DNA of 64,000 nucleotides, taken from the NCBI GenBank assembly GCA_026826555.1, contig JAKSZT010004976.1:9565164-9629163 (forward strand), read 5' to 3'. Each line of letters opens with the position of its first letter. The first letter of the stretch is position 1. The position numbers were made by a program, and so were the translations under genes. Source of the DNA: Tolypeutes matacus. Lineage: Eukaryota > Chordata > Mammalia > Cingulata > Chlamyphoridae. Below the pieces are notes generated by a model, which worked only from the letters and a program-made list of their open reading frames with translations, was not told the DNA's origin and did no database searches. Positions 46,386 through 58,677 of this stretch are shown one piece after another.

Positions 46386-47954
46386 ACTGAAATGTGAAAA
46401 GTTTCAACAGTCCCCTGGGTATTAGTTTATACAAGCAAACTTGTTTCTGGCTCAACTGACTGATTATTGGACTGAAGTGAATAAACAAAACAGATGTTTT
46501 AGCAACCTGTTTCCACAGCTTCCAAACATATTAAAGATTTTTAAAAGACCTTTTTTTTTTTTTTTTTTTTGCCTTGAATTGCAATGGATGTGTCATATGA
46601 AAACCAATGACCTGTAGGTTTTATAGGTGGTGAATCACACTGTGATCTAAAATAGAGAGCCCCAGTGAATTTGGGATATCATACTGTCTAAATTGGATTC
46701 CTCCAGATGCAGATCCAGAAACAAGGATTCTAGTGAAAGTATTTTATTTGGGAAGTGATCCCAGGAAGCACTGAAAATGAGACAGAGAAGGGACACTGCC
46801 TATGAAACCTGTGTAATCAGGTTATCAGGCTCCGTACCACTGTGGGCACCTGGAGCTTAACCCACTGGGAGACTCTGGGAGACAATATGGAACACACACT
46901 TCGGAGTTGTCCCACCTGAGGATGAAGGAGGTGGTGCTGTGCCTTGAATCTCGTCAGTCTTTGGTCAAGACCAGCTCTTAGAGCATACGTTCTTGGCACT
47001 TCTGGCATGCCATGTGCTCAGGCAGAAGAACTTTCTGAAGCTTCAGAAAAAGCCCTAGTAAGGGGATTTAGATGTGGGCAGTTGATATTAGCTAGGTATG
47101 TTCAAGTGATAAGGCTCAAAGTATAGGGGAGGAGCACAGTAAACTTTGCTGTATACACTTAAAGACCCCCTAACGAGTTTGCTTAAGTGTGGAATACATG
47201 CATGTTTGCCCACACCCCCTTTCTTAAATAAAAACAACAAAGAAGACAAAAATTTAAAAACTTAAGAGAACATATCAGTTAATGTCCAATGAGGAGACAC
47301 ACACCACACCAGTGATTTGAACAGGGAAAATTTAACATAAAGGATTATTAACTCGTAGAAGGTGGTTACTTACTGTAAGTGGTAAAAGAGAATTCTAAGG
47401 AGTGCAAAAGCACAAGTACAAAAAATCAGCTGCCATCCCTAGGCTTAGAGAGAGTGGACAATAAGAGAACTAAGAACTAGGAGAGGGGTCCCATGTTCCA
47501 GGGCAGAGATTCAGATGTCTCTGAAGAGGGCAAGGTCAGCACAAAGAAAGAAGATGAAAAGTGCCTCTTTCAGCAATAACTACCCTGAAAAAAATTCCTT
47601 TGAGGAGCTTTCATGAAAGCCAGTAGAATATGGAAAGGGCAGAGAGCTAGGACCCTCAGGCTGCGAGTTCAAGTAACAACACAACTCGCACTTAAGCCAC
47701 CCAGCTAGTCTTCCTACAGGAACCCCTTTTCATCTTCCCCCACCACTACTCATCTTTCAAGATCTGCCCCAAAAGCTCCCACCTCAATAAAACCTTCCAA
47801 AATTCCCTTGGATAGAATCACTTTCTCAGGGCAAAGTTTATTCCCCTTTTGTGCATTTATCTTTTTTTTTTTTTTTTTTTTTAATTAACTTGAATGTTAG
47901 TAACTTGTCTCTTTGAGACGAGACACCACGTGTTCTTCAACTTTGTGACTCTTT
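46386..47954. other. unassigned sequence with two poly-T runs
   Basis: Runs of T at about 46551-46570 and 47863-47881 may be tails of unrecognised antisense retroposons. Stretches near 46690-47160 and 47270-47640 have the look of decayed LTRs, but I could not establish ends or target duplications. Confidence 0.4.
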
Positions 47955-48295
47955 AGAATTGCACTATCCAATATGGTAGCTATGAGCTACAAGGAGTTAT
48001 TTGAGTATTTGAAATGTGGCTAATCCAAATTGAGGTGCACTGTAAGTGTAAAAGGTAAACCATATTTCAGTGACTTAGTATAAAAAAAGAAATATTAAAT
48101 ATGACATTAATAACTTTTTATATTGATTATATGCTTAATAATATTTTGAATGCAATGGGGTAAATAAAATACAATATGAAAATTAAGCACTTGTTTCTTT
48201 TTTACTTGTTTTCTTTTATGTGGCTACTAGAAAATTTAAAATTACATATATGGCTTGCATTTGTGGCTTGCATTATATTTCTACTGGCCACAAAT
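47955..48295 (+). mobile_element. hAT-Charlie-type non-autonomous transposon
   Basis: 'gcactatccaatatggtagc', 'gaaatgtggctaatccaaat', 'tatattgattatatgctta' and 'tgtggctactagaaaattta' occur in the order expected of a common Charlie-derived MER element. The inverted end is 'ttatatttctactggccaca'. Family name uncertain. Confidence 0.75.
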
Positions 48296-50134
48296 AAGTA
48301 GATATTCAACAAATATCTGATGAATAAATGAAGTGAGTGTTTTCTCTATGGATTCCAAAATGGTTGAATTTCATGGTCTAGAATGTTTTGTTTTGTCTTT
48401 TATTTGGGGACCAATATATGAGGATTAACTTTTTTATTTTACTCAAAATAAATGTAAAAACAAAACAAACAAAAAGCCATTTACTACAAACATCACTGCA
48501 TAAGAGAAACATAACATTCTAACACCCAAAGCAGGCAGGAAGTTATCTCAAATTAAAGAAACAGTGGTTAACCTTACACAATTATTCTAAAATTTCAAGA
48601 ACAGAGGAGGTGCAATATAAAATGCCACCCTGAGTTATTACACTGTGGGCAATTGTCCTCTCCACATATTTGTCAGTTTTAAGGCAGCTATGTCACAGGT
48701 CAACAGGAAGCAGAGCTGCTGGGCCTGCTTTGTTCTAGCTCTTCATTTTGACCATGCTTGCTGAATATCGAGTTTAGCTTAGGAACACTGGTGGACATGG
48801 AATGCACACAGCACAATTTCAGTGCATTTGGAGTATTCCAGGGCAACTGAGGCTTTCCAGGGAATAACAAGGCCCAGTCTTTACACTTAACTCACCCCCG
48901 TTAGTCTTTCTGGTGACAATTCCCAAACAGACTGATGTTCTCTACAGCTGTACCTGTTCTCCTCCCACCTTCATGTGGCAGCTGGAGCAGACAGTGGTCT
49001 AGCTTTCTAGGATCGCCAGACCATGGTGGTTCAACCTGGAAGAGCCAGGAATTTACCTGAGAAGCACATCATTCCTGAGAACAGTTGCAGAGCAAATACC
49101 AGTGAGCTGGGAAATAGTGCCAGTGTCTAACCTAATGAAAATGTTACCCAGCGGACCTCAGTGACTCATCAATAAACTGACAAGATTCTGTTTTATTTAT
49201 ATAGTAAGCAGGTCTAGAATAAAATGTTTCCCCCTCAATCCAAGTGCCTTCAGATCTTCTCTGACCCTCATCTTAGTCTTATGTACTATCCTGCATCCAA
49301 ATGTTATCTGCTCACAAGGGCACTGGACATGGCAGGAGAGATGAAGAGTGTGGAAAGGGACAGAGGAGTTGTTATTTGGGATCCAGCTTTTGGCTCTGAA
49401 AGCTGTTAATTTCCTTGAAATATCATCACCAGCCAATTGAGAGGATCTTAGGTTGAGCTGAACAAACATTATCCACCATATGGGAAGCTATACTTTTAAA
49501 TCAGAGCTTCTGTTTGCCTCACATCTCTCCAGAAGGCAAGGACATTTTCTCAAAACCCCCTTCCAATGAAAGGAGGCAAAAACAAAGGAAAATTAAAATG
49601 TTTTAAAAGATCTGTTTTTCAGGAAAGTTCTTATCATTGGTGCTGCCTTTTCTTACTGTTTCTTGCATTGCATCTGGAAAGTCACAGTTTTATAAATATC
49701 TGAATAGACTTTTTTAAAAGGAAGAAGACAGTTCTTTCTTCTCTGCATTGATATTCTTAGGAATCCAGTGATCAAGTCCAGCAGAGTTGACATGCGCAAC
49801 CAGTTGTATTAAGATCTAGCTTTACAATGACAGCCTCGTAGGCATTTGTTTCCTCCAAGACTCTAGGTGGTCCTTTTAGGGAAGGATGGTGCCTCCTTCA
49901 GCTGCATGGACCAACCTGAGAGTATTTCTTAGGCATTAAAAGGAGAAGAAAGGCTGGAGGGAGGGTCTGTCATCCCATCATCAATATGTATTTCCATTAA
50001 GTATATAAGCATTTTGTAGCATAACCAGCATCATATTCCACCACATCTAATTGCCATGTATAAATACACAAATATACAGTTTAAAATACACTCAAGACAA
50101 TGCTATAATTTATCTTTCTCATATGAAACTTCAC
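48296..50134. other. unassigned intergenic sequence
   Basis: About 1.8 kb without recognised repeats. A short L2-like phrase ('caacaaatatctgatgaata') is present at the left edge. Confidence 0.4.
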
Positions 50135-50293
50135 CTGTTTCCAATAACCCTGGAGCCAACCACGATAAGAACTTCCACCATCGTTGTAATATGCTCTGTC
50201 ATCTCCAGGTGGAGCACTAAATTTGGCCTTCATCTGCTTTTCATGTTCTTCATTATTAGGGGAGGATCTTTTCTGAACATTCCCTGTTAGCAT
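50135..50293 (-). pseudogene. protein-like open segment, candidate exon or exon relic, unidentified
   Basis: On the minus strand, 53 codons run from ATG (50293-50291) to CAG (50137-50135). There the sequence reads AACAG|GTGAAG, a good splice-donor match in phase 0. The peptide is hydrophilic and has a natural-looking composition, with stretches such as KRSSPNNEEHEKQMKAKF and PPGDDRAYYNDGGSSYRGW, unlike the repeat-derived frames nearby. An in-frame TAG lies 18 bp before the ATG. A possible acceptor (tttctag) coincides with that stop, but its upstream DNA is purine-rich and gives a poor pyrimidine tract. I do not recognise the protein. It may be a real exon, a relic or chance. Confidence 0.3.
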
Positions 50294-50324
50294 TGTCTTC
50301 TGATTAGTCTAGAAATCTCTTATT

Positions 50325-50400
50325 TTCTCCCTTCCTCCCTCCTTCCTCTCTCCCTCTCTGCCTGCCTTCACTCTTTCCTTCCTTCCTCTCTTTCTTTTAA
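50325..50400. repeat. polypyrimidine (C/T) tract
   Basis: Roughly 75 bp of mostly C and T (ccctccttcc and tctttc types) are directly visible. Confidence 0.85.
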
Positions 50401-52189
50401 GAAAACCTCTTTCTCCAAGTGATATGACTGAAGCCAAAAGAAAATCAGCCTGAAATGCTTGGGAGCCCTTGGTGCTTCATGTCCTTTGAAGCTTAAAGGG
50501 TTTTAATTATTTTGCTCCGAATGCCAAAGATTAACCTTTAATCATGTCAGAATCTCCCAGGCCATCCTAAACCTATTTCTAAAAGATGTTTTTCTTCATT
50601 TTCCCCTCTACTTTTCAATGCATTTGAACAGAATAGGTTCCACACAGAGTCCTGCTGGCTCCCTCCCAAGCATAGGAGAAATTCACTACCTCTTTTTCAT
50701 AGATTTTTAAGAGTCAACCTTTAGGTCCTGCCTAATAGTAATCTGTTATGCATTTGTGTGGCAGAATTCATGGCAGATTTTTCTGTTTAGAAGCCACTCA
50801 GATGTGCTTCCATACCTAGAAACTTAACTCCGTCAAAAATACTACAATCTTAGTCACGAGGAGGAGAGAGCAGGCAGAGTGTGCGCCTCCCACAGTCTCT
50901 GGCTGGAAACCAACTCAGGCTCTGAAATCATCTTCTCCCACCTGATTTCACAGCTCTAGTATGAACACAATGTAGGTTATACCAAATTATGACAAAACTA
51001 AGAGCAGACTCAAGAACTTCAAGACTGTCCTTTCCTGAAAATTCTGGTATTTACCAGAAATAGCATATTATATTGGATTTACCTGTTTTAACATTTAAAA
51101 AATGCAAATTCCTGAGCTTCAACTTATTGTCCCTTCTTTTTTTCTCCTTTCCTTTCTGCATCTTACTCTTAACTCAAGGATTTAGAAATAAGCCTTAAGG
51201 ACATAAGAACGAATAACAGTAAACGTGGTATAGATTTAATTTAGTCTTAAAAATAGCAGCAAAGTATTTACAGTCCCAGCCAGTATCCCCATAGAAGAAA
51301 GATTAAAATATATGAATTCCCAATTGTGCATTACTCAAAGCATGAGTTATTGTCACCCTAGAAATACAGACCATTTAAGAGTCTGATTTGGCATGTAGAT
51401 TATTGATAGTTAATTCTGGGATGGAGGAATTGGCATGTAAGAAATAACCAGAAAGCTGAATCTGGTGATCTAGGATAATAGCAAGGCAAGTCTTTAGGGG
51501 TGATCTAATGGGATCAAATGTTGAGAGATGAAATAGAGATGCCAGAAATGAAGGAGCACGGAATGTGTACAGATTTATATAGATAAAATCCAAGAAGCCA
51601 TTCCTTCCTGGTTCTGAAAGGAGATAAGATAATGGGGAGGAAAGCAGGGAGTCAAGCATTAGATGACTACAGAATTTATCATCCAAACCAGGACACTTTG
51701 GAGAGTAAAAAATGTTGCAGAGACAATAGGTATAAACAAGAACCATGTTGAGTAAATTGGACATGGCCACCCAAGTCAAAGATAGCTTTTTGACCCCTTT
51801 TTGGCCCCTCCCATCCCTCCCTGAGCAGGGTAAAGCCAGCCTGCAGTCCCATTGCAGGTACCTGGCCCTTCTCAGGAGGGAGCAGATTAACCCCTATGTC
51901 CATAATGGGGTGCTTGTATGTCAGTACAAGTACAGGAGACTCTTCTCTAGCTTTCCCTCCCAGATCTTTCCCTGCAGGCAGAAGCAGCTTGCAGATAGCT
52001 AAATCAGTGTAAGAAACAAGTCAAAGCAGCCTGGGGAAAAGAATTCTGGGCTTTAAGACAAACAACAGAGCACCTAGTGGGGGGATCTATCTAATAGGGA
52101 GTAGAGGGGATATTTGGATTCCTGTCAGCGGGAACTACTAAGACCATAAGCAAGCACAAGTCAAGGAAAGATACAGGCTCAGGGAAGGA
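50401..52189. other. unassigned intergenic sequence
   Basis: About 1.8 kb without recognised features. The 134-codon minus-strand open stretch at 51375-51779 has no domain that I can see. Confidence 0.4.
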
Positions 52190-52539
52190 CCCTGCAATTC
52201 ATTTTGCCTGGGGCTGAGGCAAATGCCATATAGAGCCAGTTTTCAAAGACTGTGAAAGGTATTGCTTGCATTGGTTTGTTACTTTTTGTTACCTCTTGGC
52301 ACTCAAGGAAATCTCTATCATATCACTAGCTGGATACAAACAAAACAAACAGTACAGGGACTAACTCCCAGAATTAACACATTAAAATATTAAAATTCGG
52401 TGTGCAAAAAAAAATTACAAGACAAAGAAACAGGAAATGATTCCATATCCAAAGGAATAAGGAAAAATTAAGAAACCACGAATGAAGAATTCTGGAATTT
52501 GGATACATTAGACAAAGACTTTTAAAATGTGATCTTCAA
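52190..52539 (+). mobile_element. old L1, 5' part (outermost host of the L1 nest)
   Basis: 'aaaattacaagacaaagaaa' and 'ttagacaaagactttt' match the 5' portion of old L1M elements. The reading resumes at 56469 after the second L1, and again at 63636 after the full-length L1. The left boundary is approximate. Confidence 0.7.
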
Positions 52540-53126
52540 GACATCTGGAAAGATGGCATTGGAGTAGGCAGGCAGGGCTCAACTCTCACAAAAACAACAG
52601 AGAAAGGGCAAAAAGCTGTCCGAGGGATCTGCTTTGGGGGTCAGCAGACTAGGAAGGTACTGTACAACCCAGAGGAGGGTGAGAGACAGAGAGATGAAGA
52701 ATCTGAAATGACAACCATGAGTTACTAAACCCCTGTGGTAGCAGGGAAGGGCACCCATCCCCCACCATCAAGGTGCGAAGCCTGGATAAAACCTGTGGCC
52801 CACTGCAGCCAGCTGGGAGGGAAACAGACATCTTCTTCCCTGGGAAGAGAGGGATGTGGCAGAGGGCAGAGAGTAGTTTCCCATCAGTGAATTTAGTCAG
52901 CAGAACATGCTTTGAATCTCAGTTCTGGTCAGACCAGAAGCATGGGCAAGCAGAGACTGAAAGAAACACCTCCATGGAAAAGGTTCACCAATGAGTAGTA
53001 TCTGTTGGCCATCTGGGAAACTGCAAGAGGAGAAACTGCTTTTAGGTCTCTCTTAGCCCAAACTCCAAGGGAAAAAAAATCTGTTCCCCATTAATGAGTC
53101 CCTGGCCCAATTTTGATAACTTATGT

Positions 53127-54919
53127 TGGGCAATTTCATTTTTTGATTTGTGAAATGCATTTTTTAAATCAATTTTATTGATACATATTAATAAAGCATA
53201 CAATTCATCCAAAGTGTACAATCAATGGTATTTGATATAATCACATAGTTGTGATTTATCACTTCAATCATTATTAGAGCACTTTCATGTTTTCAATAAT
53301 AATAATAAACAAAAAAACCAGACAAACAAACAAGAAAATTCCTCGCTGCTCAATCTCTTTATGTTCCCCCTGCTGTACATAGCTGCTATTATGGCTATTC
53401 TTGCACAATTAGTTCTTTATTAAACAGTTTTACTGAGATATAGACACATACCAATGATCTATCCAAAGTGGATACTCAATGGCTTTTAGTATAATCACAA
53501 TGTTGTACATTCATCATCACAAAAATTTTAGAACATTTTCATTACTCCAAAAAGAAAGACTCCACACCCCTTAGCACTCCTTACTCAGCTCTACATAACC
53601 ACTAATCTAATTTTCATCTTTATAAATGGATTATATTTACATTTTATATAAATGGAATCATACAATATGTAGTACTCTGTGTCTAGTCTCCTTCACTTAG
53701 TATAACGTTGTTTGTTTTTGTCTGATATTAATATTTTGTAATATTAACCCACATTTGTTCAGCTTCAAAGAAAAAGTCTCCTATATGCAATTTTACCCAT
53801 ATTCATATTTCACATAATGTATTTATATTTCACATAATATATTTAGCTCATAATAGTGTAATTATTCAGTATTTGTGCTTTTGTGTCAGGCTTGCTTCAC
53901 TCAACATAATGTCCTCCAGTTTCAACCATGTTGTAATATGTTTCACGACTTCATTTCTTCTTACTGCTGCATAATGTTTCATCACATGTATACTCCACAA
54001 TTTGTTCATCCATTCATCAGTTGATGGACACCTGGGTAATTTCCAACTTTTGGCTATCATGAATAATGCTGCTATGAACATCAGTGTGCAGATGTGTATT
54101 TGTGTCACTGCTCTCAGTTCTTCGGGGTATATACCTACCAATGGTATTGCCAGGTCCCATGGCAAGTCTATGTTCAACTTCTTTAGGAAATGCCAAACAG
54201 TCCTCCACAGTGGCTGTACCATTCTGCATTCCCACCAACAGCGAATAAGTGTTCTTATCTCTCCACATCCTCTGCAACATTTAGTTTCCTGACTTTTTAA
54301 TAGTGGCCAGTCTAATAGCTGTGAAATGATATCTCAATGTAGTTTTGATTTGCATTTCCCTAATCGCTAGTGATATTTAAGATTTTTTTCATGTGTTTCT
54401 TCACCATTTGTATTTCTTCTTTGGACAGCTATCTTTTCAAGTCTTTTGCCCATTTTTTATTTGGATAGTTTGTCTTTTTATTGTTGAGTTGTATGATCTC
54501 GTTGTATATCATGGATATTAAACCCTTATCAGATATGTGATTGCCAAATATTTTCTCCCACTGCGTCGGCTGCCTTTTCACTTTTTTGACAAAGTCCTTT
54601 GAGGTGCAAAAGTGTTGAATTTTGAGGAGATCCCATTTATCTCTTTTTTCTGTTGTTGCTAGTGCTTTGGGTGTAAGGTTCAAGAAACTACCACCTACTA
54701 CAAGATCTTGAAGATGTTTTCCTTCATTTTTCTAGGAGTTTTATGGTTTTTGTTTTCATATTTAGGTCCTTTATTCATTTTGAGTTAATTTTTGTATAAG
54801 GTGTGAAATAGGAGTCTTCTTTCTTTCTTTTGGATATGGCTATCCAGTTCTCCCAGCACCATTTGTTCAATAGACTGTTCTGGCCCAGATGGGTGGGCTT
54901 AACAGATGCTGGGCAATTT
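53127..54919 (-). mobile_element. antisense 5'-truncated L1 with 10-bp TSD
   Basis: Body 54909 down to 53137 on the minus strand. Direct repeats TGGGCAATTT lie at 53127-53136 and 54910-54919. The element begins inside ORF2. The frames 54683-54429 and 54222-53866 read as the L1 ORF2p C-terminal region, for example '[17 protein letters not shown]' and 'STDEWMNKLWSIHVMK'. They are separated by frameshifts or stops. A long AT-rich 3' UTR follows. Confidence 0.88.
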
Positions 54920-55096
54920 TAAAGACTCAGAATAAGTTGAACCAAAATTCAAAGCAGAGCCATGGAAAAAAAAAAAAAGCCCAATAGGCAAGAGATAGAA
55001 TTTGACCATCAGAATAAATTTGCCAACATATACAGATGCCTAGACATCAGGGAAAAAAATTACAAGACACATTGAGAAACATATTGAGAAAGGCCC

Positions 55097-55423
55097 TTGT
55101 CCCAAATAGCCAAAAATGTCTTAAAAAAGAATGAAGTAGGACTCTCACTCCCTGACTTTAAAGCATATTACTTAGCTACAGTGGTAAAAATAGCATGGTA
55201 CTGGCATAAAGATAGACAGATTTACCAATGGAACCAAATTGAGAACTCAGAAATAGACACTCACATCTACAGTCAAGTGATTTTTGACAAGGGTGTCAAG
55301 CCCAACCAGCTGGGCCAGAAAAGTCTATCGAACAAATGGTGCTGGGAGAACTGGATAGCCACAGCCAAAAGAAAGAAGGAGGACCCCTATCTCACACCTT
55401 ATGCAAAAATTAACTCAAAATGA
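55097..55423 (+). pseudogene. L1 ORF2 fragment (second L1)
   Basis: The 108-codon stretch reads as the region downstream of the L1 reverse transcriptase, with '[19 protein letters not shown]' and '[12 protein letters not shown]'. Upstream and downstream ORF2 parts are missing or broken by stops, and the sequence ends near 55620 at 'aagactttgtcaagaaaa'. Confidence 0.8.
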
Positions 55424-55624
55424 TCAAGGACCTAAATATAAAAGCTACAACCATAAAACACCTAGAAGAAAATGTAGGAAAATATCTTCAGGATTTTGTG
55501 GTAGGCGGTAGTTTCTTAAACCTTACACCCAAAACACAAGCAATGAAAGAAAAAATACAAAAGTGGTACCTCCTCAAAATTAAACACTTTTGTTCTTAAA
55601 AAGACTTTGTCAAGAAAATAAAAA

Positions 55625-55819
55625 GGGAGAGGATGTGGCTCACGTGGTTGGTTCCCAGTGACTCTTCAAAACAAAACAAAACAGAAAAACAACAAGCAAA
55701 ACAAACAAAAAAACCAACTCAGGGAAGTCAGTGGTTGAGCACCAGCTGCCCACATACAAGGTCTCAGGTTCAATCCCTGGCCCCCAATACCTAAAAAAAC
55801 AAAACAAAACAAAAAAAAA
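55625..55819 (+). mobile_element. degenerate dimeric tRNA-derived SINE
   Basis: The first, shortened monomer ('gggagaggatgtggctcacg') is linked by an A/C-rich stretch to a second monomer with A box 'gtcagtggttgagcacc' and B box 'caggttcaatccctgg', then an A/C-rich tail. It is related to the dimer at 16700-16930. No clear target duplication. Confidence 0.7.
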
Positions 55820-55861
55820 TCTAAAATTGACTGAGGTGATGACAACACAAGTCTGTGATAA

Positions 55862-56073
55862 AAATGAAAGTCATAGGTGAAGCGGCTGTGGCTCAATCAG
55901 TAGGGCTCCCGTTTACCATATGGGAGGCCCCGGGTTCGGTTCCCGGGGCCTCCTGGTGAAGGCAAGCCCGCCCGCACGGCGTGGTTAGCTGACCCAGCGA
56001 GCACAAGCAGCAAGGGGGGGATAAATGAATAAATAAATAAAATCTTTAAAAAAAAAAAAAAAATTAAAGTCAT
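55862..56073 (+). mobile_element. DAS SINE nested in the second L1
   Basis: Body about 55875-56060, with complete tRNA-like head, GC-rich middle and 'aataaataaaatcttt' plus A tail. Flanks AAATGAAAGTCAT (55862-55874) and AAATTAAAGTCAT (56061-56073) differ at one base in 13. Confidence 0.93.
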
Positions 56074-56468
56074 TGAGTGTACTCTTAGAATGGATTGTAC
56101 AAAGTATAACACGGTTAATCCAGTGGTGGATAATGGACTGTGGCTAACAGGGCAAATATGAGAACATTTTCTCCTGAATGATAACAAATATAAAATACTA
56201 ATATAGGGTTTTAATATTTGAGTGGGTTGGGGGGGAAATATACCAAATGTAAGATATGGGCTATAGTTAGTAGTAACATTTTGACGATGGTCTTTCATAG
56301 TTTATAACAAATGTTTAACAACAATGCAAGGCGTTGGTGGGGGGAGATGCATGGGACCCTTGTATGATTATATGCATGTTTGTTTTTTAAATTTACAAAT
56401 TTTACTCTACATTTATTGTTTATGTATGTTCATGTATGGATGATATACTTCAATAAAATTTTATTTTA

Positions 56469-57480
56469 AAAATATGATATTTCAATATGCTTAAGGAGGT
56501 AAAGGAAAATGCAGAGAAAAGAACTAAAGGATATCAGGACAACAATGATTGAACAATATGAGAATCTCAATAAAGAGGTAAAATTTTAAAAAGGAACTAA
56601 ACAGAAATACTGGAGTTAAAGACCACAACAACTGGTTTCAATGGCAGGCAAGAGCAGGTAGAACAACATCAACAAAAAATCAGTGAACTTAAAGAAAAGA
56701 AAATTGAAATGATTCAGGCTAAAGAACAGAAAGTAAAAAGAATGAAAAAGGCTAATAGAACCTAAGAGACCTGTGGAACCAACGTATGCAATGCCAGAAT
56801 TCCAGAAGGAAAAGAAAGAGAAAAAGGGACAGAAGGAATTCAAAGAATAATGGCAGAAAACTTTCCAAGTATAACAAAAGACAAATACATACATTGAAGA
56901 AGACCAAAAAAGTCCAAACAGGATAAACTCAAAGAAAACCATGTCCAGCCACAGAGTAGTCAAACTGTTGAATGCCAAAGAGAGAATACTGAAAGCTGCA
57001 AGAGAAAAGCAATATGCCATCTACAAGGGAGTCCAAAGAAGGATCAGAAACCATGGAAACAAGAAAGCAGTGGGATAAAATACTTAAAAGTGTGAAAGAA
57101 ATCAATTGCCAATCAAGAATTTTATGACCAGTGAGGCTGTCTTTCAAAAAATGAGGAAGAGATTAAGGTATTCCCAGATAAACAAAAGCAGAAGGCATTC
57201 ATCACCACTGGACCTGCCTACAAGCCAAGCTAAAGTAAGTTCTTCACACTGAAAAGAAAGGACACTAGACAGAGGAACAAAGTGGTGTAAGAAATAAACA
57301 CCTCCAGTAAAGGTAACCATATGGGCAATTATAAATGTATTGCATTGTATTTTTGGCAAATACATTCACTTTTTACTTCTCACAGGTTCTAAAATGCAAA
57401 TGGACAGAGATATTTTAAATCTATTGTTTTGAACATTAAAGTATAAAGGTAAAATTTGTAACAAGTACAAAAATGGTGGA
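56469..57480 (+). pseudogene. old L1: decayed ORF1 and inter-ORF spacer
   Basis: The DNA continues the old L1 seen at 52190-52539. 'tcaggacaacaatgattgaa', 'gaatctcaataaagaggtaa' and 'aactttccaagtataacaaa' are ORF1 phrases in order. Stops and frameshifts are frequent. From about 57300 the spacer between ORF1 and ORF2 begins ('ccatatgggcaattataaa'). Confidence 0.75.
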
Positions 57481-58677
57481 CGGGAGACTTCCAGGAAGAT
57501 GGAGAACTAGTAAGACACAGGAATCTCTTCTCCAGAAAACTAGCTAGAGGACAGGCTGAAACAGCCCTGAAATAGATCTTCTAGGGTTTAGGAAAGCAGG
57601 TGAAGGCTGCACACCACCCAGAAGAGAGAGGGACAAAAGAGGGAAATTGTGATGACAAAACCGTGAGTTGGAACCAGCAGTGGCTGCTGCTGCCGGCACC
57701 CTCCCCCACACTTTTTAGAATTCTGGGGCCGCTGGGGCTGCAACTACAGACATAGGGGGCTCCAGGGATCTACCACTCCCAGAAAGGGGAGAGAGAGGGA
57801 CACAGCCTTAGGCTGACTCAGCTTCAGACCCACAAATTTGGGCTGTGGAGCCCCACGGACGCTTCCACATGGTGGTTTGCCCTGGGAGCCTAGGAAGGAC
57901 TGGAGAAATCTGACCGTCGAAACGTCCCTCTCTTCTAGCCTGGACTAATTCTTGAGGACTCCACAGGAGAGGGGAGAGAGAGCCTGGGGCTGACCCTGCT
58001 TTTGACTTGCAGGTTTGGTCTGTCCGGTCCCGTCCTGAGAGCCCTTCCAGGCCGGGTGGGGCTACGCCATTGTTTCCCTTGGAGCCTGCAAGGGGCTAAA
58101 AGATATACAAACTTCCCAATCTCCTCCTCTACTAACAGGGACTGATTGTTGACAATTCAGAGGGGAGTGCAAATATTTCCTAGCTGGGAAAAGGGAGGGG
58201 GATTCCAGAGAAGACTGGAGAACTGTCTCAGAAAGTTTGAATTACAAGGCTCTTAGCCCCAAGACAGGAAGCTCTATCACATTGATCTGGTCTGTGTTGC
58301 AACAAATACACTCTGACCAGGCATTGAATTGAGAGCTGCCAATGAGTGCCATCTCCTAGCAGACCAAGAAAGTGCACATAAGAAAATTAAAAATAAGTAG
58401 GAGAGGCATTTCCTGGCCTCTATAGCCTCCCTGCCCAAGGCCCTAGGATACGACTCTACAACCAATTACTGGGTCCAATGCCCAGTTTTGAGAAACCAGC
58501 ATAACAATCCTAACAATCAAGGTTGAGCCAAAAATGAAAGAGCTGTGGTAACTCACAGACTCCTGCCACTAAAACCCTATAAAAGAGAAAGAGATAGAAC
58601 ATCTAAGTAAAATACAACCTAACCAGATACCTAAACACCAGCAAAAAATTACGAGCCATACTAAGATAATAGAAGAC
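57481..58677 (+). promoter_or_regulatory. L1 5' UTR / internal promoter region
   Basis: It starts 'cgggagacttccaggaagat', the L1-type 5' terminus. It is clearly richer in G and C than its surroundings and ends just before the ORF1 ATG at 58678. L1 5' UTRs carry an internal pol II promoter; activity here is unknown. Confidence 0.75.

Larger units (their letters stand above)
52524..56485 (+). mobile_element. second L1, internally deleted, inserted in the old L1
   Basis: Body 52540-56468. It opens with an L1 5' UTR ('catctggaaagatggcattg'). A short ORF2 part follows at 55097-55620, then a 3' UTR ending 'gatatacttcaataaaattt' (56443-56462). The target copies AAAATGTGATCTTCAA (52524-52539) and AAAATATGATATTTCAA (56469-56485) differ by two substitutions and one extra T. 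Most of ORF1 and ORF2 is missing. It is interrupted by an antisense L1 (53137-54909), a SINE dimer (about 55625-55819) and a DAS SINE (about 55875-56060). Confidence 0.75.
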
